Below are positions 31,449-40,865 of a stretch of DNA of 41,258 nt, one piece after another. Location: the NCBI GenBank assembly GCA_001179505.1, contig CDMY01000369.1, forward strand, positions 1 to 41,258, given 5' to 3'. How positions within the stretch are numbered: position 1 is the stretch's first letter; the number at the start of each line of letters is the position of its first letter. The stretch is from Vitrella brassicaformis. Taxonomy: Eukaryota; Sar; Vitrellaceae. Below the pieces are notes generated by a model. It saw only the letters and a list, made by a program, of their open reading frames with translations, had not been told where the DNA came from and ran no database searches. Both the position numbers and the translations under genes were made by a program.

Positions 31449-33758
31449 ATGAAGATGGGAGTGGAACACAGCTTGCTTTCTGCGGTTTTATGGCTGTGCC
31501 TACTCTTCCGGCTGCCGTGTGGTCTTGCGTCGGAGCCCCTCAAGCCGATAATCATCATCCCAGGCATCGCAGGTACGTTAGTTCTGCCTGGACACACAAA
31601 CAGCCAAACACGCTGCTGCCCGTCCACCACACACACATCCATCCACTTGCAGACATCCATTGATTCTGTGTCTTTACCCATCTTCCTCACCATGTATTGC
31701 CATGCAGGCAGCGGCCTCCTGGGCAGTCGTGAAGCCGATGCGCCGGTGGAGGGCTGCTCCAAAAAGGCCACCTCCAACTTCCGCCTCTGGGCTTCATACG
31801 AGGAGCTCCTGACCGACCAGGAGTGCTGGACACACATGCTCGAGATGTCCTTCGACGACTCAACCATGCTCTACTCCAACAAGACGGGCGTCAGCATCGA
31901 GCCAGAGGACTTCGGGGGCACCCACGGGATCGCTTTCCTCGACTATGTGGCGGGCTACGGCGTGGTGGGGACCAAGTACATGTATGAGTTCCTGGAGGGG
32001 CTGCACAGCGTGGGCTATGAGGAGGGCAAGACCTTGAGGGCGCTGACGTATGACTGGCGGCTGCCGCCCAACCAGGTCAACCTGGGGGGCTTCAGGATCG
32101 TCATTGAGGAGTCCGTCAAGACCACCGGGCAGAAGGCCCTTCTTGTGGGACACAGCCTGGGTGAGCGAGTGGGTGAGCCTGGGGCGTCCCTACAGCCACT
32201 CACTATTGTGTGTTTATTGCTGGTGTTGTGTGTGGCGTGTGCAGGGACTTTGTACATGAATTACTTCCTGAACAAGGAGGTCGACGCCGACTGGAAAGCC
32301 AAACACATCGAGAAGTTTGTGGCCGTCAGCGGCACCTACGGCGGGGCCTTTAAGGCCGTCAGGGCACTTATCTCGGGGTTCGTGGCTGCCGACCACACAC
32401 CCACACACACCACAGCAGACAAGCCATCGAGGCCCTGTTGGATGTGTGTGTGTGTGTGCAGGTACAACGACTACGTGACCTTTGACCTCAGTAACTTCCT
32501 CAACATCTCCCTCATCTCCGCGGCCAACGCCAGGCGAGTCCATCGCACCTGCGGCTCCGTCTACTCCCTCCTGCCCAAAACAGAGGTAGACACACACACC
32601 CTTCCCCTTTCCCCCTTCTGCCAACAAACACTCGCGCATTCATGTGTGTGAGTGTGTGTTTAGGTGTATGGTGAGGATTGGCGAGTGGCGGTGATAGACG
32701 AGCCGGGCGACGGCGTGCCGCCGCTCTACTACACGCTGCGCAACTGGACGCAGCTGCTGCCGCCTGGGTTGGAGTCACGGGGGCAGCAGGCCTTCAACGA
32801 GATAGAGCGATACGGCATGAAGGACCCTGGGGTGAGTCAGTGGGGAGGGAGCAGCAGAGAGGCAGAAAGACAGACAGACAGACAGACAGGGAGGGAGGGA
32901 GGGGTGCAAGGGATGAAACAAACACACAACTTTCGTTCTTCTGAGCTGATGAGCTCTGAGGAAAACGTGGAGACCTGAACTGACGCACCCACCCGCCACA
33001 ATAGACAGACAGACAGACAGCCTGGGGTGTTTGTGCCTCCGCGTGTGGTTGTCTCTTTTCCCTTCTCTGTATGTGTATGATGACCTCTGTCTGTCCCCAC
33101 CCATGTGTGTGTGTGTGTGTGCAGGTTCCGGTCGAATGTCTATGGAGTCGGTTTGAGCAGCCGCAGACGGACATCTCCTACCACTACACAAGACCTGACC
33201 TCAACGAGCAGCCACTCAGGTACTCCCTCACCCACCCACCTATCACAGACACACCCAGCACATCCACCAGACAGACACACAGCCTCTCTCATGTCATGTT
33301 CTCCTCCCAATCATCAAACAACCAGGATCTATGGGTTCGGCGACGGCACCGTCCCGCTGGCGTCCCTCTCCTGGTGCAGCACCTGGCCCTCCACCACCTT
33401 CACACACGAGTTCCTCAACCAAGACCACATGCTGCAGTGGCAGGACCACGGCGTCGTCACTTTCATCGTCGAACTGCTCACCGGACGGCTGCCGCGGTTC
33501 AAGACCAAACCGCCGACCGTCTTCCCGGCCATGCGCAACAACATGACTTACATGGTGCAGCGGCTGGAGGGAATGGTTGGGGCGGAAGGGGATCACGGGA
33601 GGGAGATCGAGGGGGAGAGGGGAGGCGGGAGGGAGGCGTTTGATTGGATGAGGCTGAAGGCGCAGACGCGCTCGCAGAGGGCGTCTGGGGATGGGGTGGG
33701 GGCTGGTGAGGGTGTGCAGCAGCAGCAGCTGCAGCAGCATGATGTCATCTATCAATGA
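31449..33758 (+). CDS. LCAT-family lipase/acyltransferase, secretory
   Basis: Seven exons: 31449-31572, 31708-32160, 32245-32377, 32462-32585, 32664-32831, 33125-33219, 33326-33758; 509 aa, all phases consistent. LCAT-family alpha/beta hydrolases cleave or transfer acyl chains of phospholipids. A signal peptide is clear (SAVLWLCLLFRLPCGLAS, residues 11-28). IIIIPGIAGSGL is the oxyanion strand. LTYDWRLPPN (about 154-163) is a family hallmark. VGHSLG holds the nucleophile Ser191, VAVSGTYGG follows. YGFGDGTVPLASL carries the catalytic Asp, and QDHMLQWQDH carries the candidate catalytic His. The C-terminal 60 residues are a Gly/Glu-rich then Gln-rich extension. The lipase fits an ER, secreted or vacuolar site. 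Donor 32378 (GTTCGT) is weak but required for phase. ATGs at 31449 and 31455 are equally possible starts. Confidence 0.94.
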
Positions 33759-34341
33759 AGTGAGACCAAGGAAGGAACGAAGGGTGGGTCGGTGGTCGGG
33801 GGGTGTACAGTACTCAAGACAGACAGACAGACAGAAAGAATGTGTGTGTGCTCAACACACTGTTGGTTAACTGACACTGACATTTTTCCGTTGCTATGGA
33901 CAGCATGCACTGACACAGCGAGCCCCACCCACACACGTCGACACTCGAGCGAGCCGTCAGTGTTTTTGTCGATCTATGTCATTGAGCCGGCCATTGTCTG
34001 TCGTCGGCTGCATTCATTCATTCGACGCACACATAGAAGGGAACCGATGGGTAATTGATTGATCTCAGGTGTTTTGGCAACACCAGGGTAGGGTGCGTGC
34101 CACCGGGGCGGGTACACACTTCTGCAGATGTGGATGGCATGATGAGCTGGATGCTTGTGTTCATTGGGTGAGAAATTGTGCATCTGTTGCATATTGCTTT
34201 CCGTGCGCCCTTTTAATTCATGACACACTTAACGCACTTTGACGTCTAGCTCATGGATGTAACCATTCTCTACAACAGTACAGGCGTTCTGCGCGTCTCT
34301 GTTTACCAGGGAGAGTGTGCAAGCTCACCGTGAGAGAGGAG
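33759..34341. other. Intergenic region upstream of the FKBP gene
   Basis: It lies between two + genes. (CAGA)n occurs at about 33817-33835 just after the lipase stop. The rest is non-repetitive and presumably includes the FKBP promoter. No gene seen. Confidence 0.65.
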
Positions 34342-35086
34342 ATGGTCAAGCTGGCATTGCGCGTGATCTGTGCTGGTGCTTGTTTCGGCACCCTCGCCTA
34401 CGCCTTCCTCCCGCCCACCGCGCGACAACCCACCCTACGCACATCGCTTCACGCCTCATCGACTGATCAGCCTGATCAGCCCCGCCGCCGGTTCTTCGAG
34501 AGTGCTGCTGGCAGTGCGCTCATCGGCGGAGGAGCCCTCGTGACGCAACACATCCTTCTGGCACCTCGATCTGTCGCCATGGCGCAGGACGTTCCTCCCG
34601 GCTTTGAGAAGTCCGCGTCAGGACTCATGTACCAGGTACACATACCACACACGACACGCACACTCATTCGCCCATCATGGCATGTGTGTGTTGGCTTGCA
34701 GGTGGTTGAGGCAGGCAGCGGGGGCAAGCCCAACCAGAACCAGAAGGTGCGTGTCGACTACACGGGGTGGCTGGACAACTTCGAGAGCGACAAGAAGTTC
34801 GACTCGTCCGTCGACCGACGCCGGCCGTTCGAGTTCTTCGGTCAGTCAATGAATGGCACAGGCACACACCGCCCTGCTCCATCCCATTACACACGTGCCT
34901 TGATCTGCAGCCGGCGGCGGGCAGGTCATCAAGGGGTGGGACGAGGCCATCCTCTCCATGCAGGTGGGCGAGAAGCGACGGCTGATCATCCCCCCCGAGC
35001 TGGGGTATGGCAAGCGCGGCGCCGGGCGGGTCATCCCGCCCGATGCGACGCTTTATTTCGAGGTCAAGCTGCTCGCTTTGCTGTGA
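34342..35086 (+). CDS. FKBP-type peptidyl-prolyl isomerase, predicted thylakoid lumen
   Basis: Exons 34342-34635, 34702-34840 and 34911-35086; 202 aa, all phases consistent. It catalyses cis-trans isomerisation of prolyl bonds. The catalytic domain (about 95-202) is a complete single [78 protein letters not shown]. The N-terminus has three parts. Residues 1-21 are a signal peptide ending AYA, followed by Phe22 (AYA-FLPP, like the ASAFAP motif of red-type secondary plastids). Residues 22-47 are a Ser/Thr/Arg-rich transit peptide. [19 protein letters not shown] (48-66) and AMA-Q at 79-82 look like a twin-arginine lumen signal. This is direct evidence in the window for a photosynthetic secondary plastid. 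The start is the first ATG that gives this presequence. Confidence 0.95.
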
Positions 35087-35497
35087 GGGGAGGCAGGCAG
35101 GCAGACTTGGCGTGGCTGTCTGTTTGGTGTGTGTTTGAATGGCGATGGCATGTATGTGTGTCTGGGTGAGAAGTCAGGCAGGCAGGCAGGCAGGCAGTTC
35201 TGGTGTGATCGTCACGCGAGTGAGTGACCAAGGCCAACGCCTTTGTTGTATCTGCGCGACCACCTCTATGTCACACTGACATGAGGACGGTGGGCTTGTG
35301 CGAGACTTTTCGGGCGATACAGACCTATAATCCTTTTCCAGCTGTTCTTATTCGTCATACATACGCAGCAAGCACCGCATGTGACTTCTCAGTCAAATGC
35401 AATGCACCGCACACAAATGGCGCCGCACACTACGCAGGTCGATTTGCGAGTTCTTGACACCAATCAGCAGAACCATAACCAGCACATCCACACATAC
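35087..35497. other. Convergent spacer
   Basis: It lies between the FKBP stop (+) and the last protease exon (-). It contains (AGGC)n at about 35174-35196 and one copy of the 71-bp repeat at 35306-35376. No gene called. Confidence 0.65.
35306..35376. repeat. 71-bp dispersed repeat, copy A
   Basis: It aligns without gaps to 37533-37603 with 56 of 71 identical bases. Shared blocks include CTTTTCGG, ACAGACCTAT and TTTTCCA. Here it lies in a spacer between convergent genes. Confidence 0.8.
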
Positions 35498-35655
35498 TCA
35501 CACACACGACGACCAAGTCTCGCAGCACAACGTGCATCCATCATCGATCAGATAACTTGAGACGACTTGGGACAAGAAAGCGGTGCTAGCAGGGACGGTG
35601 GGGGTATGGCGGGAATCTCCGTGCACCAACGGCAGCTTCACGTCCTGAGAGCATC

Positions 35656-35688
<33 letters not shown>

Positions 35689-37476
35689 CATACACATAAC
35701 AACTTTATGTGTGCCACACACGCAGTGCATTGTGAGACATTCTGGCGTGTGGCTATGAAGCAAGTGTGCATACCGATGGGAAAGGATGGCGTTCCAGTAC
35801 ACTCGACAAGATGCCAGTGAAGTCCCGAAGTGTCACCGACTGCAGCTCAGTTTCATCCTTCTGGGTCAAGTCCTTCCATGCCTCCACCAGACTCCTGAAG
35901 ACCCATGCAGTCGGGCATCGGTCCTGCCGCGGATAGCCCCTCATGTCATCAATATCCTCTTCGACACGCTCCAGCCTTTCCTGAAGCCCATCGACTCCCT
36001 CCGCAAGCCCAGCGATTTCCTCCGCAAGCCCATCGCGTCCCTCGTCAGCAGCGTCGAATCGGGCAGCGACGGCATCGAATCGCTCTTCAAAGGCATCGAA
36101 TCGCTCCTCAATTCGCTCCTCAAAGGCAGCGAATCGCTCCTCCATGGCAGCGAATCCCCTCGCCATTTGCCTCAGAATGCGGCTCGTGCCCGTCTCCTCT
36201 TGCTGTTGCTGCTCCTCTTGCTGCTGCGCTTCCGCCGCTTCCGCTCTCCTCTTCAGTCTCGCATTTCTCCTCTCCTCCAGCTGCCGTCTCCTCGCCTCCG
36301 CCTCCTGCCTCCTCGCCTCCGCCTCCCGCCTCCTGACCTCAGCCACCTCTCTCCTCCTTGTTGCCGCCTGTGTCCTCGCCTCTTTCCTGTCCGCCCGCTC
36401 CTGCTTACTGTCAACAGACGCAGTCAGCAGCGGGAAGGCCTTCAAGTAGGCGCTGATAGTCTTGTCGAGATGCTCGGGCAGGAAGAATGTCGGAGGCATC
36501 TCCTCGAGCATCTCCACCGCCTTGTAACGTGGAGAATCCTCGTCTTGTGACGATGCGAGCGGGATGTAGACGAAGTTGCGGGCTGGGTGCTCGAGGCTGT
36601 CGAGAGGGGAAACGTACAGGATGGGGAAGGGGACTGTTTCGTTGGTGATGGAAACGCTGCTGCTGCTGCTGCTGCTATGTTTGCCGATCATATGAGGCGA
36701 CACCCCGTGCAGGACGCCACCTAGCTGTCCACTCTCCATAGCCAGAGGTGTCCCAGAGTCGCCTAAGAGTATACACATACACACACACACACACACACCC
36801 CACAGAGAAATAGAAACGAACCACTCATTGCCGGCTATCCCTCCCCCCTCATGTCTGTCTGTATCCATCATTCATCTCACCCACCTGGCCGAGAGCTCAC
36901 GCCGAACAGTCTCATCCACATCCGCACCATCTCTGAACTCCCCGCCTCCTCCCCGCCAGCTGACTGACTCGACTCAGCTCGTCGCGAAGCTTCGTGAACA
37001 TCCGACACATGGCCTTGAAAAAAGCGGGCGGCGTCGATTGAGTGGAGCTGATGTCGCAGGCCGACACCCTTGGCGACCAAGAGCCTCTTTGGCAGCACCG
37101 CACGCACCTCGTGATCGTCCTCCACCCTCATGACTGCCAGATCTGGATGCCCGCCGATTGGGTAATGCTGGTGGATGTACGTGTCGAGCACCATCATCTC
37201 CCGTGGCTTTCCGGCGACATTTATTGTCACCGAGAGGGCTCCGATGGCCGCATGTGCCGCCGTAGCGACGAATAGACCGGCGTCGGTCTTCATCATAAAG
37301 CCGCTGCCATGTGGCTGGCCGCCCGTGCGGTTGACACGACAGAGAACGTTGTGGGCAGGAACTGAGCGGGTAGGTGGTGCTGCGGGCGCTCGATGTTGAA
37401 CCGGTGCACTTCCAGTCAACTTGAGCTGGCCTTCAGAAGTGAGCTGGCCTTGAAGAGTAACCTCGAATGTCTGCAT
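35498..37476 (-). CDS. Trypsin-like serine protease (PA clan) fused to a long coiled coil
   Basis: Exons in coding order: 37476-36885, 36762-35774, 35644-35498; 575 aa, phases consistent. The protease domain has a plausible triad: His75 in FVATAAHAAIG, Asp112 in HPDLAVMRV and Ser200 in RPGDSGTPL. The GDSG motif is formed across the first intron, which strongly supports that splice. Spacing (37 and 88 residues from His) is slightly shorter than in trypsin. After about residue 300 comes a long charged helix, KEARTQAATRRREVAEVRRR, then Gln/Glu-rich and heptad-like units (ERFAAFEERIEERFDAFEER) to about 470, ending in a helical segment (VFRSLVEAWKDLTQKDE). No signal peptide is evident. If the last intron is retained, translation ends at 35753 with seven different residues. 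The 71-bp repeat lies 57 bp upstream. Target unknown. Confidence 0.87.
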
Positions 37477-38044
37477 CGACTGTGCGGACTGTTTCACGTG
37501 CGACCTGACCCTTTGTGCGCGTTGCCCGAAAGCTTTTCGGCCGAGACAGACCTATTATCTTTTTCCATCGCTTCCTGTTCGCGATACGTACAGAGCATGC
37601 ACCACACACAAACCATTCCACACGGGTTGGCCCCACGGACGACGCGTGGCGGACATCCGGAGCAGGAAGACACGCAGACTTGTGAGGGTCTGTGTGTCTC
37701 GCGGCTCCGGCAGCTCCCGTACACGTTGCCCCAAGGCCGACAGATCTCCCAAAGACGACCGACAGTCAGACTGTACACTCACTCTCTCACATAGACAGAC
37801 GTACGTGCTCAAGAGATGCAGCAACACTCTAGGAGAGACGAAGCGAAGCCATTGGTATGCGACTCCACTCTGTCCCCGCCTCGCTCTCTCCCCCTCTCCC
37901 CTCCCCTGTCTTTCGTGTCCTCGTCTGTCCGTCCGAGGATCATTTTCAGATAAGACAGACCATTGATTGCATTTATTGATCGACAATCAGTCAATCGACA
38001 AGACATAAAAACACCTCACCTTCAGCCTTGTCCGTCTTTCCCGG
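37477..38044. other. Intergenic region upstream of the protease gene
   Basis: It lies between the protease start (37476, -) and the stop of the MerC-like gene (38045, -). It holds the 71-bp repeat copy B and (TC)-rich sequence at 37880-37930. Small ORFs here have no protein-like character. Confidence 0.65.
37533..37603. repeat. 71-bp dispersed repeat, copy B (protease upstream region)
   Basis: Identical to 35306-35376 at 56 of 71 positions, no gaps. It sits 57-127 bp upstream of the predicted protease ATG, so it may be part of the promoter or 5' UTR. Confidence 0.8.
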
Positions 38045-39252
38045 TCACTGCTGTCTGTGTCTGTGCCCCTCCGCCCCCCCCATGTGTGTGTGCTGCCGTC
38101 CCTTCAGCGGTCGGGCCTCGTCGTCGGACGCACCACCCCTCCCCGCCGAACTATCCGTGTCGCTCAGCGGCGCCACTACTGCAGTCACGCCCCTGGCCGA
38201 CTTGCCATGCCCATGGCTGTGGCCATGGGTGTCTGTGTGGCCGTTGCTGTGTGCGTGGGCGCCGTGGCCGTGGCCGCATGAGAGTCCCATTGCGTGGATG
38301 GCCTTGTGCGAGAAATAGTTGGACGACAGCAGGCAGGCCGACCCCAGCAGCCCCACCACCGTGTGGATGATGTCCAGCTGCTCCAGATACAATAGCCACC
38401 CCCACAATACCGACACAACCGGGACGCTGGCGGATAGGGAATCTGCCGCTGCGTGGGTCAGGTTGGCTGCCGCGTGCGTCGCGTTGTCACTTGTGGGGTG
38501 CTGGTGGTCATGATTGTGGCTGTGGTTGTGGTTGTGGCCGTGGCCGTGGCCGTGGCCGTGCTTGTGCGGGTCTGAGTGGGCGGGGATGTGGCTGAAGTAC
38601 AGCAGGGCCACGCCGAAAGCCCCCAGAGCGAACAGCCGCAGAATGCGGTGCCGCGTGTAGTTCATCAGCACCGACAGCCCGCCGATGGGCAGCAGCACCC
38701 AAAACACAGCCTGAACCAGCCACACACGAGAAGAAGAGACAATGCCGCCTTGCAGACCAGACACGAGCCCATCTCCGCCTGTCACGTGACATGAGTTCGT
38801 ACCACGTCCACGACATCGTGGATTCTCTCATTGGTGTGTTCGCCGACAACCCCCAGCAGCGGTGCGATGGCCAGCAGTGGCGGCAGCAGCACACACTCGA
38901 TGGCGCACAGCACCGACAGCACAGTCGTCGCAATGATGGTGGACGACTGAATGCGCCGCAGCAGAGAGGGGGAGGGGGCGTGAGGGGACCGGGACGGCGA
39001 GTGCGATGAGGAACTTGCAGACGGCGAATGGCTGCAAAGCAAACACCCCAAACAAAGACGCAGAGACGGACAGCAGTGGTGCTGATGATTCGTTGAGCAC
39101 TTCTCCTCTTCATTTGTGTGGCTTCCCTACCCGTGGGCCTCTTCACGCGATTTGTGTTTGTGCGTGTGGGTGCAGACGAGGTGTTTGGTGCTGCTGGTGG
39201 TGTCGGAGAGGGGTGACGAGTCGTCCGAGGAGCCGCTCGAGGAGCCGCTCAT
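38045..39252 (-). CDS. MerC-like four-helix membrane protein with His-rich loops
   Basis: Exons in coding order: 39252-39131, 39031-38803, 38710-38045; 338 aa, phases consistent. MerC-type proteins are small four-helix membrane proteins associated with mercury or other soft-metal uptake. The first helix pair is IIATTVLSVLCAIECVLLPP (residues 73-92) with Cys83/Cys87, in the place of the CxxxC motif of MerC, then LAIAPLLGVV. The next helices are AVFWVLLPIGGLSVLMNY-TRHR (118-139) and LFALGAFGVALLYF. Between the predicted helices is a dense His/Gly loop (about 162-188). A second His-rich stretch (GHGHGAHAHS, HGHSHGHG) follows a further hydrophobic region (SVLWGWLLYLEQL, VVGLLGSACLLSS). His-rich loops of this kind usually bind Zn, Ni or Cd, as in ZIP and CDF transporters. 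Those families were considered but lack the helix pattern seen here. Metal and location unknown. Confidence 0.75.
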
Positions 39253-39632
39253 GCTGGCACTGGCACTGTAACTGATTTTGGCAACAAACGACGGCCCAGG
39301 ACGTCCAAACTTATTACAGCCAAGCCTCAGGCAGCCCACGATATGCGCTCAGACGCGCTTTTTCTTCTCGATGGCACTTTTCTTACCCTCAGGCTTGCAG
39401 ATGCGTCAGAGAAGAACGTTCCGTGAAACCGCTCTCTCCGTGCCAAGATTGACCAAAAGGTTTGATAAACTAAGTCCAGTGACAGCTAGGTCACCCCAGC
39501 TTTTGTTGTCTTTCCTCCTGACTGATTCATACTCCATCGCAGCTTCTGGTCGAGCTCTGACTTCAGTGCATATTGAGAACTGTCTGGCAGCTCACGAGCA
39601 ATCGACACAACTAACTCCCTTCGGCCGAAGGC
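39253..39632. other. Intergenic region upstream of the MerC-like gene
   Basis: It lies between the MerC-like start (39252, -) and the stop of the small secreted protein gene (39633, -). A weak motif copy occurs at 39418-39435. No gene called. Confidence 0.6.
39418..39435 (-). promoter_or_regulatory. Weak partial copy of the upstream motif
   Basis: On the minus strand it reads AGAGCGGTTTCACGGAAC, sharing GCGGTTTCA and GGA with the full motif but lacking the CCCTAG end. It is 166 bp upstream of the ATG at 39252. Could be chance. Confidence 0.3.
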
Positions 39633-40122
39633 TTAGCAGCTGCAGCATTGGGTGCCGCTCCAATCACGTTGGACGCCGGAGCTGTCCCACCAGTGGCCCC
39701 TCATTTCGTTGCCTCGCAACGCGAATTCCACCCGTCCGCCTTGGCCGAGAGCTGACCATCGGCCGGTCATGATGTATTCTCCGCTGCCGATGGGCCCGGC
39801 GCAGTAGGTGACGTCGCTGAAGCCGCCCGTGAAGGAGCGCGTCTTGTACTGCCCATTACCACAGCACGTGTTGAGCGTCACCAGCGCCCGATAGCGCTGG
39901 CCGTCAAACGCCTACAGACAAAGACATCATCCGCCACACGGTGTGATCATGAATAAGACGTCTTGTTTGCTCTTCTCTGGGCTGGCGTCTGCCTACGATG
40001 TAAGAGGTGTCGAGGGGGCAAGACGTGAACTCCGTCCGAGCTGCGGAGGAGAATCTACACTGGGCCTTTGCAGACAAGGGCACGCCGACAAAGACGAGGG
40101 CGAGCAAGGCGAGCGTCTTCAT
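39633..40122 (-). CDS. Small secreted Cys-rich protein
   Basis: Exons in coding order: 40122-39997 and 39911-39633; 134 aa, phase 0. MKTLALLALVFVGVPLSAKA (1-20) is a typical signal peptide with cleavage at AKA-Q. The mature part of about 114 residues has eight Cys (QC, SC, CC in NTCCGNGQ, YC, and CCSC at the C-terminus). It also has Trp/Gly-rich strands such as YIMTGRWSAL, VEFALRGNEM and HWWDSSG. It looks like a disulfide-stabilised beta fold, possibly a surface or secreted protein. I recognise no family and propose no activity. Splice sites are ATC|GTAGGC and CTGTAG|GCG. Confidence 0.75.
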
Positions 40123-40865
40123 GAGAGCACTTCAGACGGTGAGATCTGCCGAGTGGAGAGCTTCTTTCGACCCGCTTTCAGCCTTCGAGTGCAGCTTGAG
40201 CGAGGCGGATGCCGAGAAGCCTGAGGCGAGAGGTATATATACGTCTGAGTGCGAAATCACGGGACTGATGGCGGAACAGATGCCGACGAGCGGGAGGGAT
40301 CTGAGGCCAAGACACAAGACACCGGGACAGAGAGTGACGACAGAGAGAAGAGAACGGTGGAAGGAGAGAAGAGAGATCTATCGGTGTGCGGATGTGCTCT
40401 CATTCGTTCGATGTGCTCTTTCTTGTGCGGGAGAGTTATGAGCAAACCTGCACGACCGTCGATTTGTTCAGCAGCAGCGGTTTCAGGGAGCACCCTAGGC
40501 GGCTTGACGGCCAAGTCCCCTGTCTGAAAACACGCACCCTAACATGCAACTCGGATGTTGAGGAAATGATACGCCCGCAGCTCGCAAGAGCTAAGAGAAA
40601 GGCGTACCCTAGCCCAGACGAATTAAAAGTGCCGCGTACACCCGAGGGTTTGGAGCTAGGAACCCTATACGATCGCCTCACACACACCTGGCGTCTTCGG
40701 ACGTGTTTGTGCTGTTTGTCAAGCCTGGCTCTTAACTCTTGACCCGCTGAAGCTAGTCACGTTTCTTCAACAGGTTATAGAGCCCACTGAGCACCTCCCA
40801 AGGGGAGAAGGCTTGTCGAGCACCAGAACACAGATCTCTGTGTGTGTGCTGTGGTTCGACTCAGC
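40123..40865. promoter_or_regulatory. 743-bp divergent intergenic region with the 29-bp motif
   Basis: It lies between the ATGs at 40122 (-) and 40866 (+), with motif copy 3 near the middle. It could contain 5' UTRs of both genes. A 118-aa + ORF at 40386-40742 ends before the next ATG and was not called. Confidence 0.55.
40472..40500 (+). promoter_or_regulatory. Copy 3 of 29-bp upstream motif
   Basis: It reads CAGCAGCGGTTTCAGGGAGC then ACCCTAGGC and matches copies 1 and 2 in 27 of 29 bases each. The core is nearly identical (19 of 20) to 14401-14420. It is 350 bp from the - ATG and 366 bp from the + ATG. Confidence 0.6.

Noticed and set aside
14401-40500. 29-bp motif as a conserved peptide (SSGF.EHP)
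   Set aside because: The frame gives similar peptides at some copies, but they lie upstream of genes without supporting ORFs, and the inverted copy has no matching coding context.
40386-40742. 118-aa + strand ORF spanning the motif
   Set aside because: It has some protein-like parts but no splice link to the gene at 40866, and the motif's frame is not consistently coding at its other copies.
40738-40755. Sequence resembling the start of LSU rRNA (GACCCGCTGAA)
   Set aside because: The match stops after about 11 bases and no 5.8S or LSU sequence follows.
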